A stretch of 64,000 nt of DNA from Paragonimus westermani (taxonomy: Eukaryota; Platyhelminthes; Trematoda; Plagiorchiida; Troglotrematidae), in the NCBI GenBank assembly GCA_008508345.1, contig QNGE01000829.1, positions 25,088 through 89,087 of the forward strand. The letters run 5' to 3'. The notes under the pieces are model-generated. The model made no database searches. It had not been told where the DNA came from and worked only from the letters and a program-made list of their open reading frames with translations. Positions within the stretch are counted from its first letter, which is position 1; the number at the start of each line of letters is the position of its first letter. The translations under genes and the position numbers were made by a program. Below, in pieces: positions 10,081 through 20,399 of the stretch.

Positions 10081-10602
10081 GATTAGAAGGCAGTCATTAC
10101 TAGAAGTTTGCTCAGATGTATATGAAACGCGTAACAAGTAATCCACATGTGAGAGGTGGTTGGTTGATTTGTGCAGTATGGTATAGTCATACGCGCTGAG
10201 TGCTGCGCTCCATCGTTGAACCATGGCTGCTGAAGAACCTGCCAGTGACTGGTCAGGATTAAACATGAATTTCAACGCCTCATGATCCGACAAAATTTTG
10301 AATGGTATTCCAAACAGATACTTATGAAGCCGCTTTACCGTCCACTATACCGTTAGAGCTTCACGATGTGTCGGAGCATAACCCCTTTCTGCTGGACTGA
10401 GTCGACGTGATATACACACAGCTGGTTTGTTGTCCTGTTCAAACACAGCTCCGATTATAACGGGAGAAGCATCAGTAATCAACATAGGCATGGTTTTGAA
10501 AGAAAATAGGCGAAGTATACCATCATGTGACAAAAAGTTCAACAATGAACTTACACACCGTTCATGAGTTGGAGTCCACGAGAACCGCTTCTCAGAAAGC
10601 AA
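10081..10602 (-). pseudogene. pol: Gypsy-2 pol: RNase H
   Basis: 10345-10602 gives MLITDASPVIIGAVFEQDN, CISRRLSPAERGYAPTHREAL, the two halves of Gypsy RNase H with Asp and Glu. Positions 10081-10293 continue with SDHEALKFMFNPDQSLAGSS and YDYTILHKSTNHLSHVDYLLR, the closing motif. A stop near 10350 splits them. The arrangement matches Gypsy-1. Confidence 0.8.
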
Positions 10603-11400
10603 CTAGAATAACCAGTCAGCAAGATGAGATAAATCTGGACTAAAACGGGAATAGCACTGCAAAGCACCTAACAAAGCGCACAATTCTGATAGGTTTGTGA
10701 GTAAATGTGCATTAACTACGGGGTATGGACGGTTGGCATCAGGTTTGAATCCGTTACTGTCAACTAAGTAACTGCGACACTCGAAACTGCGTACGGTAAA
10801 AGCACAGTTGTTTGGAGTAACAGCAACGTTCTTGCCAAAAACTGTTGGAATAGTTTCATAAGACGAGAATCATGAATTAACTTGTCTGGGGCATGTACTA
10901 TGATATCATCCTGATGAACTTCAACACCACCCCAACCCTTCACAATGTTATTCATTACCTGCTGAAAGACAGCAGGAGAATTATTAAGTCCAAACAGCGA
11001 ACATCGGTACTGAAAAAGTCCATTAGGTGTATTGATTGTCTTATCTTGGAGAAAACTTTGGATCCTGAAGGCTTGTTCAGAATGTCCTCAGGTTCAGCAG
11101 TAGTACACGTATGTTGCTTAAGGCATCGATTTAGAGCAAGTCGTTAATCTCCACATATTCGCGGAGTTTTCCCATCAGACTTCAAGGGTGTCACAATCAG
11201 CGTGGCCCAAGAGGATGAATCAATAGACTCAGTGACGCAATTCTCTACCAGCTCGTTGAGCGCTTTCGTTACCGGTTCAGGGAGTCCATAAGGAATTATA
11301 AAACGTTTCAGAAAAACCGAACCACCAGTTACGTCCAGTTTAGCTGGATGTATCTTCATGCCGCCCGTGTCCTTCGAGCACTTGAGAATGAGGTTTTTCG
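10603..11400 (-). pseudogene. pol: Gypsy-2 pol: reverse transcriptase
   Basis: The fingers region (11144-11400) has FLKRFIIPYGLPEPV and SSSWATLIVTPLKSDGK, PRICGD. The palm is damaged between about 10960 and 11140. The catalytic block at 10905-10916 reads VHQDDIIVHA, so the usual aromatic residue before QDD is His. The thumb is also disrupted. Several frame changes are needed to read across, so the enzyme is dead. Confidence 0.78.
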
Positions 11401-11720
11401 GTGGTACAAGCAAGGAAACCTGGATATGTAGCATTTTCAAAACCTTTAGCCTCAAAATGGATGGGCCATGATGAGTAACAACAAAGGTACAATCAAGTGG
11501 CTTAGATTGTTCGTTAAAGATCGGAATGGTGACTGTACCAAAAACAGGAATGGAATGACCAGTTATGCCTCGTATGGTTACAGAACAAGGAAAAAGTATG
11601 TAATTTGAATAGAACTGTGATAGATGTCTTTGTGGTATAGTAGATTCCACACTGCCAGTGTCAATAATAAAATCATGCTTCGTGCCACGTACTTGAAAAA
11701 GGTGTGAAATAAATGCCGTG
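11401..11720 (-). pseudogene. pol: Gypsy-2 pol: aspartic protease
   Basis: The catalytic DTGS is at 11651-11662 in the string DTGSVESTIPQRHL, then SVTIRGITGHSIPVFG. The motif Gypsy-1 has lost is therefore intact here. The frame continues into the RT start. The enzyme would process Gag-Pol in the particle. Confidence 0.78.
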
Positions 11721-12566
11721 AATTAGATGAATCAACTGTCAAAGTAAAGGACTCCATCTTGTCACATGTAACATCAAATTCATTTTGATAAGTTTCTATA
11801 AATTGGCAATTTCTGTTCAATTTACAGACATTTTGTAAATGTCCTCGTTTCCCGCAATTGTGGCATAGAGAGCTGCGGTGAATGCATGTATATCTAGGAT
11901 GATTCTTGTTACATTAGGCACAATTCCCGAATCTGCCAGTGATATGTGCCGACCGTTGCGAAGAATAGTCAGAAACTGGTCGAGGACCATATTTAGGCGC
12001 TGAATTGAATAGCCGCAGAGTACTGTGCTCTGTAGGTCGCCGTTTTGTTGATCCAAACAAGACCGGAGTCTCACTGGAACTCCCAATATGGACTGTATTA
12101 TTAACGTTTTCGTACTGCTCGCAGATGACTTTGGTATTTTGATACGTAGGTTTAGGACGTAACAGCAGTTATCTACGCAGATCCGGCGATGAGTCAGTCA
12201 TGAAGTTGGACCTCCAACTGATCACCAAAACCACACAGTGCTGCCTGAGTTTGGATCTGGAGAATAAAGTCACGGACTGACTAGTTCGATTGGCGCTTCA
12301 TAATATTGAATTTGGCTTGCTTGGCGACCTCAAAATTTACGGGAGTGACATGACCGAGCAGTGTTTACTTTATGCGAATCTGGATAAGATCAATTCTTTA
12401 GAAGACAATAGGCCTCTTCTCCTACTCTCGAGAGGAAGGAGGCCGATTTTGTCTCTTAATCTAGGCTGGATACGGTCCTACACCATAGTTGAAATCGTTT
12501 AAAATGATCCTCAGTATCACGAGGGGATGAATGAATGTCCAAAGTTTCGAGAAGCATATACTTCAT
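11721..12566 (-). pseudogene. gag: Gypsy-2 gag
   Basis: The start is an ATG at 12564-12566 opening MKYMLLETLDIHSSP and leading to HFKRFQLWC, the counterpart of the Gypsy-1 Gag start. Two zinc knuckles lie at about 11822-11945 with spacing CX2CX3HX4C and CX2CX4HX4C, identical to Gypsy-1; a TAA falls inside the first knuckle. The capsid part between 11950 and 12480 is broken by frameshifts. Confidence 0.72.
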
Positions 12567-12576
12567 TGTTATTGAA

Positions 12577-12593
12577 GACTGCCGCGACGCCAA
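12577..12593 (-). promoter_or_regulatory. Candidate primer-binding site of Gypsy-2
   Basis: On the minus strand TTGGCGTCGCGGCAGTC lies 10 bases upstream of the gag ATG and directly after the proposed LTR end. It begins TGGCRTC as in Gypsy-1. Confidence 0.4.
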
Positions 12594-12972
12594 TGCGACA
12601 TTTCGTAAATAGATAGAACTTAACGCGAGACCAGTAGCCGGTATATCCGAATTGATCAGAACACAACGAATGAACGACACTCAAACACTTGTATAGGAAA
12701 TAAGCGCCGTATCAAAAGTGTACAACCTGAACCTCAATAATTGACGTGAAAGTACATGTTCAATGACATTCATCACACAGGCGTATTGCCTAAGGCTATG
12801 GTAAGTAGAGTATCAAGGGTGCCAACAATCACATTCGCGAGATATACTCGAGAACAGACAGTGGCACGATCAGGAGGAAGGTAAGATTGATATGTCCCAT
12901 CGAAGGAGCAGAGGGTAGTGGAGTCACAAGCGAGTGAAGCTCACGTTCAAGGAGAACAGTTCACCATACGCA
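12594..12972 (-). repeat. Candidate 5' LTR of Gypsy-2
   Basis: Bounds are inferred: on the minus strand the segment would start TGCGTATG and end GTCGCA, giving TG...CA ends with a 4-bp inverted repeat (TGCG/CGCA), and about 379 bp is close to the Gypsy-1 LTR length. No partner LTR remains in the window, so the ends cannot be confirmed. Confidence 0.35.
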
Positions 12973-13029
12973 CTCAATTTGCAGCTACATGAGTGTTGGG
13001 AAACTATGCGAGTTTCAGATACCAGTATT

Positions 13030-13934
13030 AAGGTAACTGCTTGCGTTAGATGTTTGACGATTGTTGTGTTCATATAAAGTTACTGACCATGTTCCTTGTC
13101 TCTATTTATTCCCATTTTGTTGATTCTTCTTTTTACGTCGGAATTTTTATGGGTAATGATTACGAACCGTTCTTGAAATTAAGCGCGTTACATGTCACTT
13201 CTCCTGCGAATGCTAATCTTGATGTGTTATCAAATCTTGATGTTTTCTGCTTGTGAAAACCTGTGCCCCGTAGCTTTCTTTCCTTACTTTCTGTCGCCGG
13301 ACCTTTGTTGACATGTACCCTGTTTTCATTTGTGGTTGTGTGCTCCACCATTGAGCGACTGGTACACCTGGTCATATTTGCGTGTATCGTTAAGCTCGGA
13401 GCTTATATATATAGTAGATTTAATATGAGGTTTGTTTTTGTCTTCCTTTATTCAGTTTATCATAATTTTTTTGACATAAACCCTCCTCAAATCACTGTCC
13501 TACGAGTCGTTCGGGCTTACCTCCTCCGCAATACAAGGGAAAAAATAAGCATGTGAACACACCCACACCCAGAGAGAAAATTGATGTTTCTATTACCAAC
13601 CCCTAATCTTCGACACCTCCCCAACAATAGCACTATCTCACGTGATACACCTTTTAAAGCAAGACTTAATCAGAACCTTACTAGTCCCACCAGAGTTGCC
13701 TATCCCATGCTTTACGCCTCTTTTAATACAAACAGCCCCCCACAGTATTGGTGCTCACCTAAATTCCTCTCGTGATCCATTTGCAGACAATGTGCAGGTA
13801 GATATGACCAATCTATCTTAATCTTACCCTTTTTTATTGCGTTACACCCCGTTCAAACCTCCCCTGCCCAGTCCACCTGCCATACCCCCATTGCCCCAAA
13901 TTACATTACTGACACTTTTCCAAAATTTTCTGTC
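13030..13934 (+). other. LINE-2 5' region
   Basis: The segment 13030 to about 13480 aligns with 22612-23080, sharing actgcttgcgt, ctctatttattcc, gccggacctttgtt, ttggtcatatttacgcg-like and gttgtcttcc blocks. It should hold the internal promoter and any ORF1. Open stretches are present (13263-13556) but no RNA-binding or zinc-finger ORF1 domain can be recognised. Confidence 0.55.
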
Positions 13935-15120
13935 ATGGACTCGAACGCAGGGGATATTCCATTAGTTATAGATGCGCCTACCGTATCCGCATCAGACCAA
14001 GGGACGTTACCAAAGTCTCTGCATCACAAAGACCCTTCTGGTTCGGACATATTCAAAGGTCTAAAAATGACGTCGAATAAGGAAAATGCAATAAGTTTAT
14101 TGCTTTTGAAAGCACGCTCACTGGTCAATATGGTGCAGATTTTTAGATCCTTCGTCTCATATAATCCTTGCATTATTCTGGACATTGAAGCTTGATGTAC
14201 GCTTGAGACTTCAAACACACAGCTAAATTTTATAGGTTATCATATGTTCCAAAAAATCGGGATGCAGGACGTGGCGGTGGATGTTTAATTTACTTAAGGG
14301 AGCAGTATTCTGCAACTATACTCGATGAGCCGTGTCTTGATAGAATTGGTGACTCATTGCGGCTATCAGTGTCAACTGAAACCCGTGAACTACTCTTAGG
14401 ATGTGTCTACAGACCACCTAACGCCTCTCATGACGCCATGACTAATCTTATCAATGGACTGAATTATGTATCACCATTGCCCACGCAGTACAAAATAATT
14501 GGTGGAGATTTCAATATGCCCAATATTTCTTGGACCTCCTTCACAGCCCCTGCAAATCAAGCAGAGTTTCTTGCATGTATCCAAGTAAATTAATCGACTG
14601 GAATACGTTCGCCACTCTGTTGAGGTCATTGGTGTGGAACACATTCTTCCTGACCTCTGACCTTAGTATAGCAACCAAAGTATTTACAGAACACTCCAGA
14701 TTTTGTATGAACATTTTAGCCCCGGAAAAATCATAACGCCGTAGTATGTGTGTGGTAAAAACTGGACCCTCACTCCAAAAAGAGGAATGTAAGCTCAAAA
14801 ATCTGAAATCACGATACCGAAAAACACATGACTTCTCCCTTATTATTCAAATGCACAAAATGTTTGACACCATAGAAACTAGAAACAAAATGCTCCATCT
14901 GAATGAAGGTAAACGTGCATTGAACAGCAAAGAGAAGAGCTTTGAGTTGATGCAGTTATTTAAACGCAGAAACTGTACAAGAGACCCTGTTGTCTCGATA
15001 GTTACATTACGGAACAAAACTACCGTAGATGATCTCGTAACAATCTGCGAGGCCTTCAATTCGTATTTTGCTGCTTTCTTCAACATTGAGGAAAATGTAT
15101 TGCCCCACCTCTCCCTGTAA
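13935..15120 (+). pseudogene. LINE-2 AP endonuclease and linker
   Basis: The N-terminus reads LLLLKARSLVNMVQIFRSF and CIILDIEA (the N.RSL...K and I..TETW block, degraded), followed by a RGGGCLIYLRE string near 14268. At 14357-14593 are LLLGCVYRPPNASHD and IIGGDFNMPNISW, the YRPP and GDFN motifs of APE endonucleases. The next part, including the DFIFTT block seen in LINE-1, is deleted after AEFLACI. The linker (14746-15120) has EGKRALNSKEKSFELMQLF and VDDLVTICEAFNSYFA. The endonuclease would nick target DNA to prime reverse transcription. Confidence 0.75.
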
Positions 15121-15199
15121 AAACAAACACGTTCCTAAGCCACGTTACTGTTGATGCAGTAAAAATACGCTCTCAGTGAGCTACTATCAAACCCTCTTA

Positions 15200-16702
15200 C
15201 CTTCCTGGTCCAGAGGGTATACACCCTGTTGCTCTCAAACACGGAGGGGATGACATCCCTCTCCTTTTGCTTAATATTTATACACTTTCTCTATCGTTAG
15301 GTTCCTTCCCACTCCAATGGAAAAATTCTATAATTCAGCCCCGTTACAAAGGTGGTTCACGACAAAACATCATCAATTATCGTCCCATTAACCACACTTT
15401 AATTTGTTCCAGAGTATTGGAGAGGATAATAAAATGTCGCATGGTTGAATTATCATTATCACAAAATCTTATGAACCTATCCCAGCACGGGTTCCTCGGC
15501 AAACTTTCGTACATGTCACGATATCTGATGATTCAGGGAATGCAGTTGTTATTATGATCCTGGATATGCAAAAAGCTTTTGATCGTGTACCTCAAAAGCG
15601 CCTTCTGATCAAGATGGCATCTCTCGGTATACGTGACCCATTACTCAGCTGGTTTGCTTCACACCTTATGGACCGCACACAAACAGTGAAAATGGGAGAT
15701 AACAGCTTAACGCCCAGACCAGTCGCCAGCGGAGTGATTCAAGAAAGCGCCCTGGGACCGTTGCTCTTTTTTATGTGCATAGATGATATATGTAAAGTTA
15801 TCAAACATGGCAAACTATTCCTATTCGCTGATGACATCAAACTTGTCTATACCTTTCCTACTGGCGATCTCAATTCTTCTTTAGAAAATATACAGAAGGA
15901 CATCATGTCATTAGTGTCTTGGTGTCAAACCTGGCTGATAAAATTCTCAGCCAGTAAATCCACCATTGTCGCACACGGTTGTCATATACCAGAGGACTTT
16001 ATAAAGCTGGATGGTTATGCTATTCCAACTGCCAATTCAGTCCGCGAACTAGGTATACGTTACTCAAACTCATTCAATTTTGTTGAACATATATCTTTCC
16101 TAGTAGCTAAAACTAAACGAACGATTGGATACATCAGGCACTCATTCTTTTTTTCTGCAGCTCGACTGCACCTTTATAAGCTGTGCGTACGACCCCAACT
16201 TGAGTACTGCACGTTCATATATAGTCACCTGCACAAGTCCGATAGGCTAGCTCTGGAAAGTCTCCAACGTGCATTTACGAAAGGTTTAGTGGGTTATCCG
16301 TCTTCGTTAAACTAGACAGAACGCTGCCAGACGCTTAAACTGGATCCTCTTTGGCTACGGCGTCTCAAGCTAAACCTTGCGCTCATGTTTAATCTCGTTT
16401 GTAGCAATAAATTTACTATCAAACCCGCGATTCGCCTTCAGCATGGCTCAAATTACAACATCAGGAACAAGGAGTTCACTTTGACAACTCTTAAATCCCG
16501 TAGAAAACTCCGTTCAAATATTTTCCTAGTGAAATATACCTACATTTGGAACAAAGTCCCACATGCAATTAGAACCAGCAAGAATATACATCAATTCAAA
16601 AGAAGCTTAAAAACTTTCCTGACATTAAAGAACGTCATGTTGATATTCAAACTGTGCCTGCCTGAAGACGATATCTTTCAAAACGGACATAATAACATCT
16701 AA
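15200..16702 (+). pseudogene. LINE-2 reverse transcriptase and C-terminus
   Basis: RT motifs in order: PGPEGI-like start near 15200, SLGSFPLQWKNSIIQPRYKG, NYRPINHTLICSRVLERI, LSQHGFL, MQKAFDRVPQKRLL (motif A), GVIQESALGPLLFFMCIDDI (motif B region), LFADDIKLVY with both catalytic Asp at 15824-15835, and KFSASKSTIVAHG. The frame 15554-16315 is 253 codons without a stop and is the best-kept piece of the family here. A TAG follows at 16313-16315, then the same frame continues to 16702 with LDPLWLRRLKL and YIWNKVPHAIRTSKNIHQFK, the usual WN.LP...R.A....FK end of CR1/Jockey-type proteins. Confidence 0.85.
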
Positions 16703-17619
16703 CCATCTGATCTAATATAATAATGACGGAGGGTGAATCTATACCACAGGTTGTAACCTCACACACTTTGAACTGATCAAAGCTATCAATTTAGGCATTT
16801 GAGAAATTCCTCATTCGGATAGATCTTGTACACAGCTTTGTCGAAAAATTGCAGCTGCATAACAAAACTACAGCCAACATATGGCATCTTAAACATCCTT
16901 GTCAGTAGTAATCAAACCATCCTGGTACTCTTACTCCATACTAAACTATTATCAGCTCTGTATAGCTATCAACCACTACGCAAAAGCTGTGCAAGTTAAA
17001 ACAGTTTGGAGAATATATATATAGCTTAACCTGTTCGCCACATATGATTATATATAAATACGTGCCTCTTCCTATTCTGCAGATCACCTGATAATCTTTC
17101 CGTGTTGCTAAACATCTTTCCATTCTACACAACGACCGTACATACTAACTCGACATCGGAATTCTGCTGTAGTCATACAATAGGATACTCTGTGAATTGA
17201 TCACTTTTCGCATTATACGACAACAATTATTTGTTAGATATATATCTTTTATTAACTAGCACAAAATTGTAAATTCTATATAAAAGATTTAGCCAGAAAA
17301 TGTCAGACTCCATTATTCGTCATACTTCATATGACCATTTTACGTTCTTCTGCTCATCACGTAATTTTGCCTTCCATTCTTGATTCTACGATAAATTCTA
17401 ACGCGAGACAACATTCCAAAACGTCCGTAAAATCAAAATCTTGTACTGGTTGGGCAATTCGTGAAATTCCGTCGATTTGAGGAAATAACGGAGTCCAGTC
17501 CAGAAGATCGTCCATTTCTCCGGAAAAATTAGTACTCGCCTATCTTCCCTCACCTTCTCAAAAGTTTCTACATATTTTTCCGAGGCCATCTATATCAACT
17601 AATGGCGAAATTCTTCGAC
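16703..17619 (+). other. LINE-2 3' untranslated region
   Basis: Aligns with 1579-2790 on the other strand up to the shared end cgaaattcttcgac at 17606-17619. It is AT-rich with short repeats such as tatatata near 17015 and 17050. No tail is visible after 17619. Confidence 0.65.
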
Positions 17620-17964
17620 TATTCATTTTCTCCATCCTGAAAAATTCTTTATCTGGCGTAACCTTGAACATATGACCTACATTAGCCTTTTGAAGCAACA
17701 ATTGATGTAACAACTTAACATTTTTTGTCGAATATTGAAAATCTTGAGAATTATCGTTCCAGAAGCAAGTGAGCCATCTGCCTCTTCATAAACTAGAGTT
17801 TTCCTTCGTTATTTTGTCCGTTTCATTACTCTATTTCCATAATTGGTGTCTTGTACAATTAACAATTATGTGTAGGTTATGTAGTTCACGTTACAATGTG
17901 TGTACTTATCACGCTTATCCGAGCGTGTTTCTCACAAATGGGTTGAGAAACATACCATTATTAT

Positions 17965-18440
17965 TATTAGCGGATTATTACTAAGAAACTCGAAAATACG
18001 TCCGTCTCTTTTGGATCCGAATCGGTTGCCTAACGGGCTCATAATCTATAGACACACTTTGCTTAAAGACGCGACTTGTTGGAACTGATCCAACAAAATA
18101 AAACTTCGTCAGTGCTCACTATCGACTACCCATAGGCAATGAAAAACCAAGACTTTGCGCGTTGACCCTCGTGTATTATTATCGACCCTGGAAGATAGAG
18201 TGCACAGAGAGATATGTCAAGTCAGCGAGGCACGGAGCGAGTTGTGTTTTTAGCCCCGAGTTGGATGTTACAAAAGGGTGGCTTGACTAAAACGAAAGCA
18301 GGTGGAAAACCAAAATCATCGAAAAGGTACAGATAAATGTGACCATCAAAATATTATTTATCATAGTCGCTACAGTCTATCCTGGATCCAGCCCATCGTC
18401 AGATGTTGCGAGTAGACTAAGCGTTGCGTCGACAATCACT
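17965..18440 (+). repeat. Repeat R3, copy 1 (interrupted)
   Basis: The two ends, 17965-18072 and about 18365-18440, match the continuous block 23073-23245: agaaactcg, gtccgtctcttttggatccgaatcgg, cgggctca, agacgcgact, then tggatccagcc, gttgcgag, actaagcgttgc. A segment of about 290 bp sits between the halves only in this copy. Confidence 0.7.
18073..18360 (+). mobile_element. Short non-autonomous insertion of unknown class
   Basis: It interrupts repeat R3 here but not at 23073-23245. A second copy is at about 31789-32040, sharing the start ttggaac, the middle agagtg..gagagat/gagaaag and agcgaggcacgg/agcgaagcatgg blocks, and the end aaaggta.gataaa..catca.aaatat. No coding capacity, no clear pol III boxes and no poly(A) tail. 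It could be a SINE or a MITE; target duplications could not be fixed. Confidence 0.6.
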
Positions 18441-18599
18441 GGACGTTTGGTATCAACACCAGCCATCATGTTGATTGCCGCTCGCATGGCACTTTCACTG
18501 GTAAGTATTTGTTCCCTCAGGCAGGTGTATACGACTTGGTTGGGATACCCAACCGGTTGTATTACGCAAACCTAGTAAAGGGCTTCGAACTGATGTTAG

Positions 18600-19660
18600 T
18601 CTAAGCGTGGGAAGGCGTTTTACCATTCTGGGAGTTCCGAATCCGTTTTTAGTGGCCATCTGTTGGTGATAAGGAAAGAACAAACTAGATGACAACCACG
18701 TCCCACACCTTTCTTTAGGTAAATTTCACGACATCTGTTGCACTGTTTGTACTAGTTATCGCAGATATGTCTCCTGAGTCTCCTCCAAGCGACATATGTG
18801 CATAAATCCTGTTGGTTATAAGGGAACCATAAACCTCCAGTCAGCGTTTGATACATTAGAAGCAAAACGCGGACGCATTTGACCATAGACATTCCAGTTA
18901 TTTAAATCATCGGCGTGGTGGAGGGTGTTGCTAGAAATAAGGTCTGAAAGGTCATCGTAACCTATCAGCAACAACAGCGAACCACGTAATGTTCCTTCGA
19001 AAACACTGGCGGAGGTCGGACAGAGTGAAGAATAGTCCGATCCGGTGTTTACTCTAGACGTTCTGTTACCGAGATGATATTTACCTTGGCATATAACGTC
19101 CTCTTGAACGTCATGAGCTATTAATTGGCAAAAATCGAAGAAGATAACCTCGGAGATACGGCTGCCTTTCGCCTCTGTCGGGATTTCCACGAGGATTAAT
19201 ATATAGATTATGTATGACCGGTCGGGAAGGAAGCCATGCTTAGTAGAGCAGGAAAGGTTATTTTACAACTTCTCAAGGATTGCGCGGTTTAATAGACGTC
19301 CCACTGTCTTGTATAGGGTGCTGGTGGTTCTGATCGGCCGACAACTAGCGAGAGATTGACGGTCTTCCGCATTAATTATGGGCGCGACATCGGTTTCCCT
19401 TCATGTCTGCTGAAGAGTGCCTGACTGAAGTGTCTGTTTGAGCAGATTATGAGGGGCACCGCCCAGTCAAAACCCACTTATCTGAGGACCCGGGGATAGA
19501 TCACATTTGGTTCCGTTGTGCCATAAAGGATGATGCTGGAAACTCAGCACAAAGAAGTCAGCTGTCATGAGCGGCTGTTGAAAGAATCGGAAACAGATTG
19601 TAGGCCGCTGAATATTATTCTTTAAAGACCCCGGCAACCACCTCGGGGTTGGAGGAGGTT
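18600..19660 (-). pseudogene. LINE-3 (other family) reverse transcriptase remnant
   Basis: Minus-strand reading gives, in order, a CRPIRTTSTLYKTVGRLLN-like motif near 19310-19350 (the NYRPISLTS block), KHGFLPDR near 19230, then at 18816-19190 FEGTLRGSLLLLIGYDDLSD (the QGSVLGPLLFLI.INDL block) and HHADDLNNW (the FADD block with F replaced by H). It is heavily decayed, with frameshifts and stops. It is distinct from LINE-1/2 in its motif wording. Confidence 0.55.
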
Positions 19661-20069
19661 TACCCACTGGATGACCAGGAAGTAAGCCCTGAGAGCCTAG
19701 TTTTTCTCTGGCGGCGTACGTACTGAAGTAGAAATCTCTTACTTCCGCTTGCTATCAGCAGGGTTTTCATCAGTATCTGCTGAGTGCATTGGCGGATTTC
19801 CCCGCCTGCACTCACTTCCTACAATGAGAAAGACCTCTAGAACTCCGGCTCACCTGGTACCTTCTGTTCGAGGGAAACTATTAAGCGATTCAGCGATTGG
19901 TACACGGGTACAAGGCGGGCCCCAAGGTTCCCTAATCCAGTTGGTTTTCCTTGCTCAGTGTCAGTGGGCGGATGTTGATGTGAAAGGCGATCATTGAAAA
20001 CGGGGTTTAGCACCGCTCTTGCGGATTACAGTGCATACCAGGAACAAAGCATGATTACTCGCACCATGA

Positions 20070-20310
20070 ACTTTTAGATAAATGAGATTCGAGCAAGGCT
20101 TTGAAACGATCCCTAGAAGCGCTGCTGACGACCTCAGAAGTAAGGCTGTTCCAACAGATAATGACCCTATAAGAAAAGAACTGCTGCCTAAGAAAGGTCT
20201 GAGGACTAAGCTTGAAAAGCTTCCTAGTATGCCCTCGCCGGCCTTCGTCACTCGCTACAGTGGAAAACTGTTTTACGAGACTTACTCCGAAGAAGAAGTG
20301 TGTGGGTGTT
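20070..20310 (-). pseudogene. LINE C-terminal fragment
   Basis: Minus-strand translation gives GHTRKLFKLSPQTFLRQQFF, YRVIICWNSLTSEVVSSASR and FKALLESHL, the RQ.FF..RVI..WN.L...VV....FK..L pattern that ends many CR1-type ORF2 proteins. It ends at a TAA near 20073. It lies upstream of the LINE-3 RT on the same strand, so it belongs to another copy or reflects rearrangement. Confidence 0.6.
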
Positions 20311-20399
20311 AAATCTTCGCAAGTCTTCGAAATTCAAGTGGGTACAGGTAGAGAATTTCAATTCGAGACTTGTAAGTAATATTGCTGAGGCCCGCGACC

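Larger units (their letters stand above)
9263..12972 (-). mobile_element. Gypsy-2: Ty3/Gypsy element without a 3' end
   Basis: Reading right to left: candidate 5' LTR (12594-12972), primer site, gag, protease, RT, RNase H, integrase. The integrase breaks off at about 9262 where LINE-1 begins, so the integrase C-terminus and 3' LTR are missing. Same Gag knuckle spacing and a QDD-type RT motif as Gypsy-1, but clearly diverged, so it is another family of the same group. Confidence 0.82.
13030..17619 (+). mobile_element. LINE-2: near full-length copy of the LINE-1 family
   Basis: Order on the plus strand: 5' region 13030-13934, endonuclease about 14060-14740, linker 14746-15120, RT about 15200-16315, C-terminus 16322-16702, 3' region 16703-17619. 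It ends with the same string as LINE-1. At least six frame changes or stops occur. The 5' region recurs at 22612-23080. It lies about 60 bp right of the Gypsy-2 LTR, pointing away from LINE-1. Confidence 0.8.
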
